A DNA stretch of 64,000 nt, from positions 1 to 64,000 of the forward strand of contig CACNQW010000005.1 in the NCBI GenBank assembly GCA_902622745.1, written 5' to 3'. This document shows positions 42,661 to 53,627 of the stretch, in pieces. Position 1 is the first letter of the stretch. Each line of letters begins with the position of its first letter. Position numbers and translations under genes: made by a program. Origin of the DNA: an uncultured SAR116 cluster alpha proteobacterium. Lineage in GTDB: Bacteria > Pseudomonadota > Alphaproteobacteria > Puniceispirillales > Marisalimonadaceae. The notes below the pieces were generated by a model. The model was not told where the DNA came from and did not search any database. It worked only from the letters and a program-made list of their open reading frames with translations.

Positions 42661-43485
42661 ATGGCTTTAAAACAGTATAATCCGATAACACCTGGCCAAA
42701 GAAGTCTTGTATTAATAGATAGATCAGACCTGTACAAAGGTAAGCCGGTTAAAAAATTAACAAAAGGGCTTTCCAAATCTGGTGGTCGAAACAATACTGG
42801 CAGAATTACATCATGGCAAAAAGGTGGAGGTCACAAAAAAAAATATAGAGTTATTGATTTTAAAAGAACAAAAATTGACATTGAAGCCACAGTCGAAAGG
42901 ATTGAGTATGATCCAAATAGGTCTGCATTTATAGCATTAATTAAATATGATGATGGTGATATAAGTTATATATTGGCTCCACAAAAATTGTCAATTGGTG
43001 ACAAAGTTGTCTCTTCGACCAAGGCAGACATTAAACCGGGAAATGCTATGCCGTTGAATGCTGTCCCTGTTGGTACAATTATACATAATGTTGAGTTAAA
43101 ACCAGGTAAGGGAGGACAGCTTGCAAGATCTGCTGGTTCATATGTACAAGTTATTGGAAAGGACCTGTCATACTCGATTTTAAGACTTACTTCTGGAGAA
43201 GTTAGGTTAGTTCTATCAACTTGTATGTGTTCTATTGGAGCCGTTTCTAATCAAGATAATCAAAATCAAAATTTTGGTAAAGCTGGAAGAAAAAGGTGGA
43301 TGGGCAAAAGGCCCTCTGTTCGAGGTGTAGCTATGAACCCAATTGATCACCCTCACGGTGGAGGCGAAGGTAGAACCTCTGGTGGTAGGCATCCTGTCAC
43401 ACCTTGGGGTAAACCAACAAAAGGTAAAAGAACAAGAAACAATAAAAAAACCGATAGGTTAATAATTAGAAGAAGGAATAAATAA
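42661..43485 (+). CDS. rplB: 50S ribosomal protein L2
   Basis: 274 residues. '[29 protein letters not shown]' and the C-terminal '[30 protein letters not shown]' carry the universally conserved His near the peptidyl-transferase centre. Binds 23S domain IV and helps join subunits. Confidence 0.98.
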   Translation: MALKQYNPITPGQRSLVLIDRSDLYKGKPVKKLTKGLSKSGGRNNTGRITSWQKGGGHKKKYRVIDFKRTKIDIEATVERIEYDPNRSAFIALIKYDDGDISYILAPQKLSIGDKVVSSTKADIKPGNAMPLNAVPVGTIIHNVELKPGKGGQLARSAGSYVQVIGKDLSYSILRLTSGEVRLVLSTCMCSIGAVSNQDNQNQNFGKAGRKRWMGKRPSVRGVAMNPIDHPHGGGEGRTSGGRHPVTPWGKPTKGKRTRNNKKTDRLIIRRRNK

Positions 43486-43489
43486 AGTT

Positions 43490-43768
43490 ATGACTAGGTC
43501 TGTATGGAAAGGTCCTTTCGTTGATGGCTACTTGATAAAAAAAGCTGATATAGTACGAGAATCAGGTAGAAATGATGTTATTAAAACATGGTCAAGACGC
43601 TCAACTATAATGCCTCAATTTGTAGGTCTTACTTTTGGCGTGCACAATGGAAAGAAGTTTATACCGGTCACAGTAACTGAGGCTATGGTTGGTCATAAAC
43701 TGGGAGAGTTTTCTCCAACTAGAACATTTTATGGTCATGCAGCTGATAAAAAAGTTAAAGGTAAATAA
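43490..43768 (+). CDS. rpsS: 30S ribosomal protein S19
   Basis: 92 residues. '[17 protein letters not shown]' and '[27 protein letters not shown]' identify S19, which sits in the 30S head near the A-site finger and S13. rplV begins on the very next base after the stop. Confidence 0.98.
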   Translation: MTRSVWKGPFVDGYLIKKADIVRESGRNDVIKTWSRRSTIMPQFVGLTFGVHNGKKFIPVTVTEAMVGHKLGEFSPTRTFYGHAADKKVKGK

Positions 43769-44164
43769 ATGAGTATAAAGTCAAATATTCGTAGAGAAAA
43801 AGACAATGAAGCTAAAGTAGTTTTAAAGAACTTAAGAATTAGTCCTCAAAAGTTAAATTTAGTTCTAGGAATGATTAGAAGACAAAAAGCAGATGTAGCT
43901 ATTTCTAAGCTTCAATTTTCAAAAAAAAGAATTTCAAGAGACGTCGAAAAAGCTCTAAAATCAGTTATTTCAAATGCTGAAAACAATCATTCATTAGATA
44001 TAGATAGATTATATGTAAAAGAAGCATTTGTTGGAAAAGGTATTGTTATGAAAAGATTTCATGCTAGAGCAAGAGGAAGAGGTGCAAGAATTTTGAAACC
44101 TTTTTCACATTTGACAATTATACTTTCTGAAGAAGTGGAGGAAAAAAATGGGTCAAAAGACTAA
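43769..44164 (+). CDS. rplV: 50S ribosomal protein L22
   Basis: 131 residues. '[37 protein letters not shown]' and the tunnel-lining loop '[26 protein letters not shown]' define L22. The 3' end overlaps the start of rpsC by 17 nt. Confidence 0.97.
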   Translation: MSIKSNIRREKDNEAKVVLKNLRISPQKLNLVLGMIRRQKADVAISKLQFSKKRISRDVEKALKSVISNAENNHSLDIDRLYVKEAFVGKGIVMKRFHARARGRGARILKPFSHLTIILSEEVEEKNGSKD

Positions 44165-44828
44165 ACCTTTGGGTTTCAGACTAGGTGTAAATAGAACATG
44201 GGATTCCCGTTGGTTTGGAACTAAACTTTATGCAGACCAATTACACCAAGATTTAAAGTTAAGAAAATATCTTTTAAATAAATTAAAAGCTGCTGCGGTT
44301 AGTAAAGTTATTATAGAGAGACCGGCTGGTAAAACTAGAGTATCAATACATGCGGGAAGACCTGGTTTGGTGATTGGAAAAAAAGGCCAAGATATAGAAA
44401 CATTGAGAAAGAATTTAGAAAAGCAAATTGGTAATGAAGTAAATTTAAATATAATTGAAGTTAGAAAACCTGAGTTAGATGCAAAATTAGTTGCTGAAAC
44501 TATTGCACAACAGTTAGAAAGAAGAGTTGCTTTTAGAAGAGCTATGAAACGAGCAGTTCAAGCTGCATTGAGATTAGGTGCAAAAGGTGTAAGGATTAAT
44601 TGTGCTGGCCGTTTAGGTGGTGCGGAGATAGCTAGAACAGAATGGTATAGAGAAGGAAGAGTTCCTCTACATACTTTGAGGGCTGATGTTGATTATGGTG
44701 AAGCTACAGCATTCACTACTTATGGTACTACAGGGGTTAAGGTTTGGGTATTTAAGGGTGAGATTATGGAACATGACCCTATGGCTCAAGACAAGCTTTT
44801 AAATAATAAACCACAGAACCAGATTTAA
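44148..44828 (+). CDS. rpsC: 30S ribosomal protein S3
   Basis: 226 residues. '[23 protein letters not shown]' at the N-terminus, a KH domain with '[27 protein letters not shown]', and '[18 protein letters not shown]'-type C-terminal block (here '[20 protein letters not shown]'). Lines the mRNA entry channel. Starts inside rplV, implying coupled translation. Confidence 0.98.
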   Translation: MGQKTKPLGFRLGVNRTWDSRWFGTKLYADQLHQDLKLRKYLLNKLKAAAVSKVIIERPAGKTRVSIHAGRPGLVIGKKGQDIETLRKNLEKQIGNEVNLNIIEVRKPELDAKLVAETIAQQLERRVAFRRAMKRAVQAALRLGAKGVRINCAGRLGGAEIARTEWYREGRVPLHTLRADVDYGEATAFTTYGTTGVKVWVFKGEIMEHDPMAQDKLLNNKPQNQI

Positions 44829-44839
44829 AAGAGAAGATT

Positions 44840-45250
44840 ATGTTACAACCAAAAAGAACTAAATTTCGAAAAGCTCATAAAGGTAGGATACATGGCATGG
44901 CTAAAGGTGGTGTTTCGTTGAATTTTGGATCATATGGTTTGAAAGCCACCAGACCTGAAAGGGTGACTGCAAGACAAATTGAATCAGCTAGACGTGCTAT
45001 TACTAGACATTTAAAAAGAACAGGTAGATTATGGATTAGGATTTTTCCAGATGTACCAGTTTCAAAAAAACCAGCTGAAGTAAGAATGGGTAAGGGTAAA
45101 GGTACTCCTGAATTTTGGGTTTGTAGGGTGAAGCCAGGTAAAATTATGTTTGAGTTGGATGGAGTTACCGAAGAATCTGCAAAAGAAGCTTTTTCTCTTG
45201 CTGCTGCCAAATTACCACTAGAAACAAAGTTTGTAAGAAAAATAATATAA
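44840..45250 (+). CDS. rplP: 50S ribosomal protein L16
   Basis: 136 residues. '[24 protein letters not shown]' and '[20 protein letters not shown]'-like region (here [18 protein letters not shown]) followed by '[24 protein letters not shown]' identify L16, which contacts A-site tRNA. Confidence 0.98.
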   Translation: MLQPKRTKFRKAHKGRIHGMAKGGVSLNFGSYGLKATRPERVTARQIESARRAITRHLKRTGRLWIRIFPDVPVSKKPAEVRMGKGKGTPEFWVCRVKPGKIMFELDGVTEESAKEAFSLAAAKLPLETKFVRKII

Positions 45251-45258
45251 GGTTAGTT

Positions 45259-45465
45259 ATGGCTAAATATAAATCAAAAGATCTTTTAACTAAAACTAAA
45301 GATGAATTAAATGATAGAATACAATTTCTAAGAAAAGAACAATTCAACTTAAGGTTTCAGATGGTAAATGGTCAAATTGAAAATCCAGTTAGATTTAGAT
45401 TAATTAGAAGAGAAATAGCTGCTATCAAAACTATTATAAATAATAACTTAATGAAGGTTAAATAA
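45259..45465 (+). CDS. rpmC: 50S ribosomal protein L29
   Basis: 68 residues, all helical. '[52 protein letters not shown]' is the L29 pattern; located by the tunnel exit next to L23. The stop shares one base with the rpsQ start (TAATG). Confidence 0.96.
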   Translation: MAKYKSKDLLTKTKDELNDRIQFLRKEQFNLRFQMVNGQIENPVRFRLIRREIAAIKTIINNNLMKVK

Positions 45466-45692
45466 TGCCAAAAAGAATATTAACAGGAAAAGTTGTAAGT
45501 AATAAAGCTGATAAAACAGTTACAGTATTAGTCGAGAGAAGAATAATGCATCCTATTTATAAAAAATTTGTTACAAAGTCAAAAAAAGTTCATGCTCATG
45601 ATAAAGATAATAAATTTCAACCTGGAGACTTTGTTGAAATAGTTGAGACAAAACCTTTTTCAAAAACAAAAAAATTTGAAGTGATTTACTAA
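45465..45692 (+). CDS. rpsQ: 30S ribosomal protein S17
   Basis: 75 residues, an OB-fold. '[41 protein letters not shown]' and '[20 protein letters not shown]' are the S17 signatures. Binds 16S 5' domain. Confidence 0.97.
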   Translation: MPKRILTGKVVSNKADKTVTVLVERRIMHPIYKKFVTKSKKVHAHDKDNKFQPGDFVEIVETKPFSKTKKFEVIY

Positions 45693-45705
45693 TTTGGAGT
45701 ACTAA

Positions 45706-46074
45706 ATGATACAAATGCAAACAAAATTAGATGTTGCCGACAATTCTGGAGCAAGATTATTACAATGTATTAAAGTGCTGGGCGGAAGTAAGCGTAAGAC
45801 TGCTTCCGTTGGAGATGTTATTGTAGTTTCAATCAAAGAAGCTATTCCTAGAGGAAGAGTTAAAAAAGGTGATGTGCATAGAGCGGTAATTGTCAGAACA
45901 GCTAAAGAAGTTAAAAGAAATGACGGAACATGCATTAGATTTGATAAAAATGCAGCCGTGTTAGTTAACAAAAGTAATGAACCAATTGGGACTAGAATAT
46001 TTGGTCCAGTTACAAGAGAACTTAGAGGAAAAAAATTTATGAAGATTGTATCGTTAGCTCCGGAAGTTTTATAA
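45706..46074 (+). CDS. rplN: 50S ribosomal protein L14
   Basis: 122 residues, canonical length. '[31 protein letters not shown]' and '[28 protein letters not shown]' match L14, which forms part of the intersubunit bridge B5/B8. Stop and rplX start share one base. Confidence 0.98.
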   Translation: MIQMQTKLDVADNSGARLLQCIKVLGGSKRKTASVGDVIVVSIKEAIPRGRVKKGDVHRAVIVRTAKEVKRNDGTCIRFDKNAAVLVNKSNEPIGTRIFGPVTRELRGKKFMKIVSLAPEVL

Positions 46075-46385
46075 TGAAAAAATTTAAATTAAAAAAAGGT
46101 GATAATGTTACTGTTATATCTGGCAAAGATAAAGGCAAATCCGGTGAAATAATCGAAGTTTTAAGAACTATTGATAAAGTGAAAGTGCGTGGTGTTAATA
46201 TTGTAAAAAAACATAGAAAACCAACACAAGAGAATCCAGGTAAAATTGATGAGATTGAGCATCCTATTCATGTGTCCAATGTTGCATTTCTTGATCCTAA
46301 AACTTCTAAGGCTACTAGAATTAAATATGAGATTAATAAAAAAGAAAAAATTAGACTGACAGTGTCATCTGGATCGAAAGTTTGA
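46074..46385 (+). CDS. rplX: 50S ribosomal protein L24
   Basis: 103 residues. KOW motif '[24 protein letters not shown]' at the N-terminus, then '[21 protein letters not shown]'. An early assembly protein that initiates 50S folding at 23S domain I. Confidence 0.97.
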   Translation: MKKFKLKKGDNVTVISGKDKGKSGEIIEVLRTIDKVKVRGVNIVKKHRKPTQENPGKIDEIEHPIHVSNVAFLDPKTSKATRIKYEINKKEKIRLTVSSGSKV

Positions 46386-46398
46386 TTTTGGAGTATGT

Positions 46399-46941
46399 AT
46401 GACTGAAAGATTATATCAAAACTATAAGAATAATATTGCTAACTTATTACATAAAAAATTTAATTATAAAAATGTAATGGAGATACCAAAAATTGACAAA
46501 GTCGTCATTAACATGGGTGTTGGAGAAGCGGTAAAAGATACAAAAAAAATTGAAATCGCTCAAAAAGAATTATCTTCCATTACTGGTCAATTTCCAATTG
46601 TTACTAAAGCAAAAAAGGCCAATGCAAGTTTTAAACTGAGAGAAGGCATGGCAGTTGGTCTCAAAGTAACTTTAAGAAAAAGTAAAATGTATGAGTTTAT
46701 AGATAGATTAATTAACATAGCTTTACCTAGGGTCCGAGATTTTAGAGGTATTAGTAATAAAAGTTTTGATGGTAAAGGTAATTATACTTTAGGTATAAAA
46801 GAACAGTTTATTTTTCCTGAAATTGAATTTGATACAGTTGATACTCCAAGAGGTATGGATATCACAATTGTCACTACTGCAAAAACTGATGATGAAGCAA
46901 AAGAGTTGTTGAAAAATTTTAACTTCCCTTTTGTTAAATAA
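46399..46941 (+). CDS. rplE: 50S ribosomal protein L5
   Basis: 180 residues. '[22 protein letters not shown]', '[27 protein letters not shown]' and '[27 protein letters not shown]' define L5, which carries 5S rRNA and touches the P-site tRNA. Confidence 0.98.
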   Translation: MTERLYQNYKNNIANLLHKKFNYKNVMEIPKIDKVVINMGVGEAVKDTKKIEIAQKELSSITGQFPIVTKAKKANASFKLREGMAVGLKVTLRKSKMYEFIDRLINIALPRVRDFRGISNKSFDGKGNYTLGIKEQFIFPEIEFDTVDTPRGMDITIVTTAKTDDEAKELLKNFNFPFVK

Positions 46942-46957
46942 GATATGGAGAGAATTT

Positions 46958-47263
46958 ATGGCTAAACTGAGTGCAATACAAAAAAATATTAAAAGACACA
47001 AACTTGTGAATAAATATAGTTCAAAAAGAGCTAAATTAAAAAAAATTTGCTGTGATAAAACCATTTCTATAGAAGATAGATTTAATGCTCAATTAAAATT
47101 ATCAGAATGTCCAAGAAATGGTGCAAAAATAAGACTTAGAAATAGGTGTGAGGTTACTGGAAGACCCAGAGGTTTCTATAGAAAGTTTAAGATGTCCAGA
47201 ATAGCTTTAAGAGAGCATGCTTTAGCTGGTCTTATTCCGGGCATGGTTAAGTCAAGTTGGTAA
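46958..47263 (+). CDS. rpsN: 30S ribosomal protein S14
   Basis: 101 residues from ATG 46958 ([10 protein letters not shown]), preceded by GGAGAG; an in-frame upstream start overlapping rplE is less likely. This is the long zinc-free form: '[39 protein letters not shown]' has one Cys where zinc-binding S14 has CxxC. Located in the 30S head. Confidence 0.97.
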   Translation: MAKLSAIQKNIKRHKLVNKYSSKRAKLKKICCDKTISIEDRFNAQLKLSECPRNGAKIRLRNRCEVTGRPRGFYRKFKMSRIALREHALAGLIPGMVKSSW

Positions 47264-47276
47264 GAGGTGAATTATA

Positions 47277-47675
47277 ATGTCAATGAGTGATACACTAGGT
47301 GATATGTTAACTAGGATAAGGAATGGACAGACAACAAATAAAAAAGTTGTCGACGCTCCAGCTTCTAGATTTAGAAAAAATGTTTTAGAGGTTCTGAAAA
47401 GAGAAGGTTTTATTAGAAACTTCGAAGAAAAAGAAATGAAACCAGGAATTAATTTTTTTGAAATTGAACTCAAATATTATAATGGTAAACCTGTAATAAC
47501 TGAGATTAAAAGAGTATCAAAACCTGGTAGGAGAGTCTATTCAAGCATAAAAAACTTACAAAAAACATATAACGGTCTTGGGATTTCTATTTTGTCAACT
47601 CCAAGAGGTGTAATGAGTGATAATGAGGCAAGAGAAGCTAATGTAGGTGGAGAAGTTTTATGTACTATATATTAG
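47277..47675 (+). CDS. rpsH: 30S ribosomal protein S8
   Basis: 132 residues (130 if the second ATG two codons later is used). 'SDTLGDMLTRIRNGQ' and 'RRVYSSIKNLQKTYNGLGISILSTPRGVMSDNEAREANVGGEVLCTIY' are S8 signatures. A core 16S central-domain binder and, in E. coli, the spc-operon repressor. Confidence 0.97.
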   Translation: MSMSDTLGDMLTRIRNGQTTNKKVVDAPASRFRKNVLEVLKREGFIRNFEEKEMKPGINFFEIELKYYNGKPVITEIKRVSKPGRRVYSSIKNLQKTYNGLGISILSTPRGVMSDNEAREANVGGEVLCTIY

Positions 47676-47684
47676 AGGTTAAAT

Positions 47685-48218
47685 ATGTCTAGAATTGGTC
47701 AAAGTCCTGTTTATTTTCTGGAAAATGTTGAAGTTAAGTTTGAAAATAAATTACTTAGGCTCAAAGGTCCTAAAGGATTGTTAGAAATGCAGATTTCAAA
47801 TTTGGTAGATGTAAAAATTGGAGATAATAATATATCAGTTGAAAATAAAGAAAATACCAAAAAAGGTAAAGCTAATTGGGGTACAACTAGGGCATTGATT
47901 AATAATATGGTGATTGGCGTTACTAAGGGGTTTACTAAAGATTTAGAAATTGTTGGGGTTGGATATAGAGGAGCTGTTTCTGGAAAAAAATTAACATTAA
48001 ATCTAGGATTAAGTCACGCTGTTGAAATTGAAATCCCAGATGATATAGAAGTTAAAATGGATGGTAATACAAAACTTTCTATAAGTAGTGCTAACAAACA
48101 GAAGCTTGGTGAATTTTGCTCTGTTTTAAGATCTAAAAGACCGCCTGAGCCTTTTAAAGGTAAAGGGATTAGATATGTTGATGAGTACATTATAAGAAAA
48201 GAAGGTAAGAAAAAATAG
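47685..48218 (+). CDS. rplF: 50S ribosomal protein L6
   Basis: 177 residues with the two repeated L6 domains. '[31 protein letters not shown]' and '[20 protein letters not shown]' followed by '[21 protein letters not shown]'. Sits near the sarcin-ricin loop and factor-binding site. Confidence 0.98.
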   Translation: MSRIGQSPVYFLENVEVKFENKLLRLKGPKGLLEMQISNLVDVKIGDNNISVENKENTKKGKANWGTTRALINNMVIGVTKGFTKDLEIVGVGYRGAVSGKKLTLNLGLSHAVEIEIPDDIEVKMDGNTKLSISSANKQKLGEFCSVLRSKRPPEPFKGKGIRYVDEYIIRKEGKKK

Positions 48219-48226
48219 GTTTAACA

Positions 48227-48589
48227 ATGAATACAAAAAAAGCTCTTTTTGATAAAAGAAAATTAAGAAATAGATTATCAATTAAAAAAAATATTGGAAG
48301 TAAACTTCGTCTCTCAGTATTTAGGTCAAATAAACATATTTATTGCCAAATTATTGATGATTTTAAACAAGTTACTTTATGCTCTTCATCTACTTTAGAT
48401 CCAGAAGTAAAAAAACAATTCAAAAGTTCTGGTACAATTGATGCAGCAGAAAAAGTTGGAAAAAATATAGCATTAAAAGCAAAAGAAAATGGGCTTAAAA
48501 CAGTTGTTTTTGATAGAGGTGGATATCTATACCATGGAAGAGTTAAATCACTTGCTGAGGGTGCTAGATCAAATGGATTAAAATTTTAG
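48227..48589 (+). CDS. rplR: 50S ribosomal protein L18
   Basis: 120 residues. '[29 protein letters not shown]' and '[28 protein letters not shown]' identify L18, which binds 5S rRNA with L5. Confidence 0.97.
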   Translation: MNTKKALFDKRKLRNRLSIKKNIGSKLRLSVFRSNKHIYCQIIDDFKQVTLCSSSTLDPEVKKQFKSSGTIDAAEKVGKNIALKAKENGLKTVVFDRGGYLYHGRVKSLAEGARSNGLKF

Positions 48590-48598
48590 GGATAACTT

Positions 48599-49135
48599 AT
48601 GAATCAAATTGATATTAAAAAGAATAATAAAGATGAATCTGAACTAACAGATAAATTAGTTGGCATAAATAGAGTTGCTAAAGTTGTTAAAGGTGGAAGA
48701 AGGTTTGGTTTTGCTGCTTTAGTCGTTGTTGGAGATATGAGAGGTAGGGTTGGGTTTGGTACCGGAAAAGCTAAAGAAGTTCCAGAGGCTATTAAAAAAG
48801 CTACAGATGATGCAAAAAAGAAAATGGTAAGAGTGCCGCTGAAAGAAGGAAGAACACTTCATCACGACATGAAAGGCCATTATGGTGCAGGAAGAGTTGT
48901 TTTAAGATCTGCTCCTCCAGGCACAGGCATAATTGCTGGAGGGCCAATGAGAGCTGTTTTTGAAACACTTGGCGTTCAGGACGTTGTTGCTAAATCTGTT
49001 GGTACTTCAAATCCTCATAATATGATTAAAGCGACTTTTGAAGCATTTTCTTTTATGAATTCACCAAGAAGTATTGCTTCTAAAAGAGGTAAAAAAGTCT
49101 CCGATATTTTTGGGATCAAGGATAATAATAAATAA
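48599..49135 (+). CDS. rpsE: 30S ribosomal protein S5
   Basis: 178 residues. The double-stranded RNA-binding-like N-terminal domain '[27 protein letters not shown]' and '[26 protein letters not shown]', then '[27 protein letters not shown]'. Controls decoding fidelity with S4 and S12. Confidence 0.98.
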   Translation: MNQIDIKKNNKDESELTDKLVGINRVAKVVKGGRRFGFAALVVVGDMRGRVGFGTGKAKEVPEAIKKATDDAKKKMVRVPLKEGRTLHHDMKGHYGAGRVVLRSAPPGTGIIAGGPMRAVFETLGVQDVVAKSVGTSNPHNMIKATFEAFSFMNSPRSIASKRGKKVSDIFGIKDNNK

Positions 49136-49151
49136 ATTGACGATGAATAAT

Positions 49152-49331
49152 ATGAGTAAGAAAAATATTAAAATTATGCTTATTAAAAGTGGAATTGGAA
49201 GAAAGTCTGACCAAAAAAAAACATTAATTGGTTTAGGCCTAACTCGTGTAGGTAAAATAAGTGAACTTGAGGATACACCATCAGTTCGTGGAATGGTTAA
49301 CAAAGTTAGTCATTTAGTTAAAATAATTTAA
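49152..49331 (+). CDS. rpmD: 50S ribosomal protein L30
   Basis: 59 residues from ATG 49152 ([17 protein letters not shown]); an ATG three codons earlier is equally usable, and neither has a clear ribosome site. '[39 protein letters not shown]' is the full L30 signature. Confidence 0.95.
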   Translation: MSKKNIKIMLIKSGIGRKSDQKKTLIGLGLTRVGKISELEDTPSVRGMVNKVSHLVKII

Positions 49332-49349
49332 TAGTTATCGGAGTAAATT

Positions 49350-49808
49350 ATGCAATTAAATCAACTAAAATCTGATAATAAAAAAAGTAAAAAAAGAATT
49401 GGCAGAGGAATTGGTTCTGGAACAGGAAAAACATCTGGCAAAGGACATAAAGGGCAAAAAGCAAGATCTGGGGTCGCTATAAAAGGTTTTGAAGGTGGTC
49501 AGATGCCTATTCATAGAAGATTACCTAAAAGAGGTTTTAAAAATATATTTAGAAAAGAATATGTTCCAATTAACCTAGGTGTAATACAAAAGCTAATAAA
49601 TGAAAAAAAAATATCTTCTGAAAAACCATTAAATTTAGAGGCATTGTTAAAAGTAGGTTTGTTAAAGAAAAATAATAGTTATATCAAAATCTTAGCCAAA
49701 GGTGAATTCAAAACTAAATTAAAGTTTATAGGCTTTAGTTTTTCAAAAAATGCTAAAATCATTGTTGAAAAAAATGGTGGAACTTTTGAAAATTTAAATA
49801 ACAAGTAG
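49350..49808 (+). CDS. rplO: 50S ribosomal protein L15
   Basis: 152 residues. The basic Gly-rich N-terminus 'KRIGRGIGSGTGKTSGKGHKGQKARSG' and 'GFEGGQMPIHRRLPKRGF' thread into 23S rRNA; the C-terminal globular domain ends 'IIVEKNGGTFE'. secY follows after 6 nt. Confidence 0.97.
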   Translation: MQLNQLKSDNKKSKKRIGRGIGSGTGKTSGKGHKGQKARSGVAIKGFEGGQMPIHRRLPKRGFKNIFRKEYVPINLGVIQKLINEKKISSEKPLNLEALLKVGLLKKNNSYIKILAKGEFKTKLKFIGFSFSKNAKIIVEKNGGTFENLNNK

Positions 49809-49814
49809 ATTATT

Positions 49815-51143
49815 ATGGCTGATCAAAACATATTCGGTACATTTGGTAAAGCGAAGGAACTTCGTCAAAGAATATTATTTACATTAGGAGCACTCATTAT
49901 TTACAGGCTTGGAACATATATCCCTGTTCCCGGTATTAATCCTACTGTATTAAATGAAATAGTTAATCAAACAAGCGGCGGTGTATTAGGAATGTTCAAT
50001 ATGTTCTCAGGCGGTGCCCTTGGTAGAATGACTATTTTTGCCTTAACAATAATACCATATATATCTGCTTCAATTATTATGCAGTTAATGAGCTCGTTAT
50101 CGCCTCAAATAGCACAACTAAAAAAAGAAGGTGAAACAGGTCGTCAGATTATAAATCAATATACGAGATATTTAACGGTTTTATTAGCGACAGTTCAAGC
50201 TTGGGGGTTTGCTGTTGCATTGGAAAGTACTTCTGGAGCTAGTGGCTCTTTAGTAGTAAATGCTGGTATTTATTTTAAAATAACTACTGTTGTTACTCTA
50301 GTTGGTGGAGTTATGTTTTTATTATGGTTAGGAGAGCAAATCACTGAGAGAGGTCTAGGTAATGGTGTTTCATTAATAATTTTTTCTGGCATTGTTGCAG
50401 AATTACCAAGAGCTTTAGCTCAAATATTAGAACAAGGCAGAACTGGGGCAATATCTCCAATCTTAATTATAATTATCTTTTTATTAGCAATTTCAGTTAT
50501 AGCATTTATCGTTTTTATCGAGAGATCTCAGAGAAAAATTATTGTTCAGTATCCAAAAAGACAAGTAGGAAATAAAATTTTTTCAGGAGATGCATCTCAT
50601 CTTCCTTTAAAAATTAACGTTCCTGGAGTGATACCACCAATTTTTGCTTCTGCACTTTTATTGTTACCTACCTCTGTTAGCTCATTTGCAGGTATTGGTT
50701 CAGACAGTCCAGAATGGTTAATCACTCTTAATTCTCTTTTAGGTAGGGGGCAACCTATTTATTTAGCTATATATATAGGATTGATTGTATTTTTCGCTTT
50801 TTTTTACACAGCGATAGTCTTTAACCCAGACGAAACTGCAGACAACTTAAAAAGAAATGGAGGATTTGTTCCTGGAATAAGACCTGGGCCACCAACTGCA
50901 GACCATTTAGATTTTGTTTTAACTAGGTTAACGGCTATAGGGGCTTTATATCTATCTGCAGTATGTATATTACCTGAAATACTTATATCAAAATATTCAA
51001 TACCGTTTTACTTTGGAGGAACTAGTCTTTTAATTGTTGTAACAGTAGCAATTGATACTGTTACACAAGCTCAGTCGCATATGTTAGCTCATCAGTATTC
51101 AGGTTTAATTAAAAAAAGAAGATTAGGAGGATATTCAAGATGA
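49815..51143 (+). CDS. secY: Preprotein translocase subunit SecY
   Basis: 442 residues with ten transmembrane helices. 'RILFTLGALIIYRLGTYIPVPGINP' is helix 1 and its approach, 'SGGALGRMTIFALTIIPYISASIIMQL' the plug/helix 2 region, 'WLGEQITERGLGNGVSLIIFSGI' helix 4-5, and 'FNPDETADNLKRNGGFVPGIRPG' the cytoplasmic loop contacting SecA/ribosome. Its stop overlaps adk by 4 nt. Confidence 0.98.
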   Translation: MADQNIFGTFGKAKELRQRILFTLGALIIYRLGTYIPVPGINPTVLNEIVNQTSGGVLGMFNMFSGGALGRMTIFALTIIPYISASIIMQLMSSLSPQIAQLKKEGETGRQIINQYTRYLTVLLATVQAWGFAVALESTSGASGSLVVNAGIYFKITTVVTLVGGVMFLLWLGEQITERGLGNGVSLIIFSGIVAELPRALAQILEQGRTGAISPILIIIIFLLAISVIAFIVFIERSQRKIIVQYPKRQVGNKIFSGDASHLPLKINVPGVIPPIFASALLLLPTSVSSFAGIGSDSPEWLITLNSLLGRGQPIYLAIYIGLIVFFAFFYTAIVFNPDETADNLKRNGGFVPGIRPGPPTADHLDFVLTRLTAIGALYLSAVCILPEILISKYSIPFYFGGTSLLIVVTVAIDTVTQAQSHMLAHQYSGLIKKRRLGGYSR

Positions 51144-51724
51144 ATATTATTTTATTTGGAGCTCCAGGTGCAGGAAAAGGAACACAGGCAAACTTTTTGA
51201 TTAACGAATTTGATCTTACACAAATTTCGACTGGTGATATGCTTAGAAACTCCGTTGAAAGTAGAACAGAATTAGGTAAACAAGTAGAAAGTTTCATGGC
51301 TAGTGGGGACTTAGTGCCCGATAATATTATCTTTTCTCTTATTACTGAAAGATTAAATGATATAGATATGAAAAAAGGTTTTATTTTTGATGGTTTTCCA
51401 AGGAACTTAAAGCAAGCTCAAAAGTTAGATGAAATCATTAATTCTATCAATATTAATTTAGACTTTGTATTTCATATTGATGTAGATGAAAAAATATTGA
51501 CTAGTAGAATTGAAAATAGAGCAAAACAAGAAAAAATAACTAGGAAAGATGACACCTCTGAAGTGTTGATTGAAAGACTTAAAGTTTATAACAGAGACAC
51601 TAAACCTGTTCTTGATCACTATGCAAATCAAAATATATTAAATGTTATTGATGGTATGGGTACAATTGATGAAGTTTCATCTAATATTTCTACGATAATT
51701 AAGAAAGACTTTAAGGTTGACTAG
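51140..51724 (+). CDS. adk: Adenylate kinase
   Basis: 194 residues. GAPGAGKGTQ P-loop at 7-16, 'ISTGDMLRN' AMP site, 'FDGFPRNLKQA' and 'RKDDTSEVLIERLKVY'. This is the short-lid form with no zinc-binding Cys cluster. Interconverts 2 ADP with ATP and AMP. secY-adk linkage is conserved in bacteria. Confidence 0.97.
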   Translation: MNIILFGAPGAGKGTQANFLINEFDLTQISTGDMLRNSVESRTELGKQVESFMASGDLVPDNIIFSLITERLNDIDMKKGFIFDGFPRNLKQAQKLDEIINSININLDFVFHIDVDEKILTSRIENRAKQEKITRKDDTSEVLIERLKVYNRDTKPVLDHYANQNILNVIDGMGTIDEVSSNISTIIKKDFKVD

Positions 51725-51776
51725 ATTATGTTAAAGTTTATAATCCGCAAATCCCTATATTTTATGGAGAAGTATA

Positions 51777-52145
51777 ATGGCAAGAATAGCTGGTATTAAT
51801 ATTCCGACTAATAAAAGAGTTGAAATTGCACTAACATATATTCATGGTATTGGCTTAAGTTCTAGTAAGAAGATCTGTGAACTTGCAAATATTAAAGATC
51901 AAACAAGAGTAAATAACTTGACTGAAAGTGAATTGTCACAAATTAGAGACATTATTGATAAAGATTATTTAGTTGAAGGTGACTTAAGAAGAAAAAAATC
52001 GCTTGATATAAAAAGGTATTTAGACCTTGGATGCTTAAGAGGATTAAGACATAGAAAAAATTTACCCGTTAGAGGTCAAAGAACTCATACTAACGCAAGA
52101 ACAAGAAAGGGACCTGCAAAAGCAATTGCTGGCAAAAAGAAATAA
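51777..52145 (+). CDS. rpsM: 30S ribosomal protein S13
   Basis: 122 residues. '[25 protein letters not shown]' and the basic tail '[35 protein letters not shown]' identify S13, which bridges to the 50S and contacts P-site tRNA. The 52-bp gap after adk holds no visible rpmJ. Confidence 0.98.
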   Translation: MARIAGINIPTNKRVEIALTYIHGIGLSSSKKICELANIKDQTRVNNLTESELSQIRDIIDKDYLVEGDLRRKKSLDIKRYLDLGCLRGLRHRKNLPVRGQRTHTNARTRKGPAKAIAGKKK

Positions 52146-52158
52146 TTAGAGGAAAATA

Positions 52159-52554
52159 ATGGCAAAACAACCTTCGCAAACAAAAGTTAAGAAAAAAGAA
52201 AAGAAGAATATATCAAACGCGATTGCCCACGTAAATTCTTCTTTTAATAACACACTAGTAACTATAACTGACTATCAAGGTAATACGATAGCTTGGTCAT
52301 CTTCAGGAAGTATGGGATTTAAAGGGTCACGTAAATCAACTCCATATGCAGCACAATTAGCGGCAGAAGATGCTGGAAGAAAAGCTTCAGAGCATGGAGT
52401 TAAAAATGTTGATATAGAAGTTCAGGGTCCTGGTTCTGGAAGAGAATCTGCACTTCGTGCTCTACAGATTGTTGGGTTTCAAGTAAATTCTATAAGAGAT
52501 GTTACACCAATACCTCATAATGGTTGCAGACCAAAAAAAAGAAGAAGAGTATAA
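52159..52554 (+). CDS. rpsK: 30S ribosomal protein S11
   Basis: 131 residues. '[53 protein letters not shown]' and the C-terminal '[18 protein letters not shown]' are S11 hallmarks. Lies in the platform near the mRNA exit. Confidence 0.98.
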   Translation: MAKQPSQTKVKKKEKKNISNAIAHVNSSFNNTLVTITDYQGNTIAWSSSGSMGFKGSRKSTPYAAQLAAEDAGRKASEHGVKNVDIEVQGPGSGRESALRALQIVGFQVNSIRDVTPIPHNGCRPKKRRRV

Positions 52555-52596
52555 ACAATACGATTAAATATAACTTTAATAATTTATGGATAAGAA

Positions 52597-53616
52597 ATGA
52601 TTGAAAAAAATTGGAAAGAATTAATTAAACCAGCTAAGTTAACTGTTAAACATAATAATGATCAAAAATCTAATGCCACAATAATAGCTGAGCCTATTGA
52701 AAGAGGTTTTGGTGTTACAATTGGAAACGCTTTAAGAAGAATATTATTATCTTCACTTCAAGGTTCTGCGATTACATCAATACAAGTGCAGGGAGCACTT
52801 CACGAATTTTCATCTTTACCAGGTGTTAGAGAAGATTTAACAGATATGATTTTAAATATCAAAGGTATTAAAGTTAAAATGGAAGAAGAAGGTCCAAAAA
52901 AAACATATTTAAATGTTGAAGGGCCTTTAACGGTCACAGCTGGCCATATCGAAGAAACGTCAAACATCACTATAATGAATCCTGACCATGAAATATGTAC
53001 TCTCGAGGAAGGTAATTCATTATCCATTGAATTTACAGTTGAGAATGGAAAAGGATATGTTTCAGCTGGTATAAATTACATTGAAGACAAACCAATAGGT
53101 TTAATACCAATCGATGCAATCTTCAGCCCTATTTTACAAGTTTCGTATGATGTAGACAATGCTCGAGTTGGTCAACAAACAGACTTTGATAAATTATTGC
53201 TTAACGTCACCACTGATGGATCAGTTTCACCTGAGGACGCAGTCGCTTTTGCTGCTAGAATTATGCAAGATCAAATGCAGAATTTTATAAATTTTGAAGA
53301 GCCAGAAGAAGAAGAAGTAGCTCCAGAAGTTGATGATTTACCATTTAATAGAAATTTATTACGTAAAGTTGATGAACTTGAATTATCGGTCAGATCTGCA
53401 AATTGTTTAAAAAATGACAATATCGTATACATTGGTGACTTAGTCTTAAGAACAGAGCCAGAAATGTTAAGAACTCCTAATTTTGGGAGAAAAAGTTTAA
53501 ATGAGATAAGAGAAGTTTTAAAGGTAATGGATCTCGAATTAGGTATGATTATAGAAAACTGGCCCCCAGAAAATATTGAAGATTTAGCCAAAAAAATTGA
53601 GGACCCATTTAATTAA
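52597..53616 (+). CDS. rpoA: DNA-directed RNA polymerase subunit alpha
   Basis: 339 residues. The N-terminal domain has '[28 protein letters not shown]' for dimerisation. A linker with an acidic run '[14 protein letters not shown]' at about 228-241 leads to the C-terminal domain, with '[23 protein letters not shown]' and '[13 protein letters not shown]' for UP-element and activator contact. Confidence 0.98.
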   Translation: MIEKNWKELIKPAKLTVKHNNDQKSNATIIAEPIERGFGVTIGNALRRILLSSLQGSAITSIQVQGALHEFSSLPGVREDLTDMILNIKGIKVKMEEEGPKKTYLNVEGPLTVTAGHIEETSNITIMNPDHEICTLEEGNSLSIEFTVENGKGYVSAGINYIEDKPIGLIPIDAIFSPILQVSYDVDNARVGQQTDFDKLLLNVTTDGSVSPEDAVAFAARIMQDQMQNFINFEEPEEEEVAPEVDDLPFNRNLLRKVDELELSVRSANCLKNDNIVYIGDLVLRTEPEMLRTPNFGRKSLNEIREVLKVMDLELGMIIENWPPENIEDLAKKIEDPFN

Positions 53617-53627
53617 AGGTAAATTTT

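Noticed and set aside
45702-45971. Minus-strand frame opposite rplN
   Set aside because: Fully antisense to a conserved ribosomal gene with no independent support.
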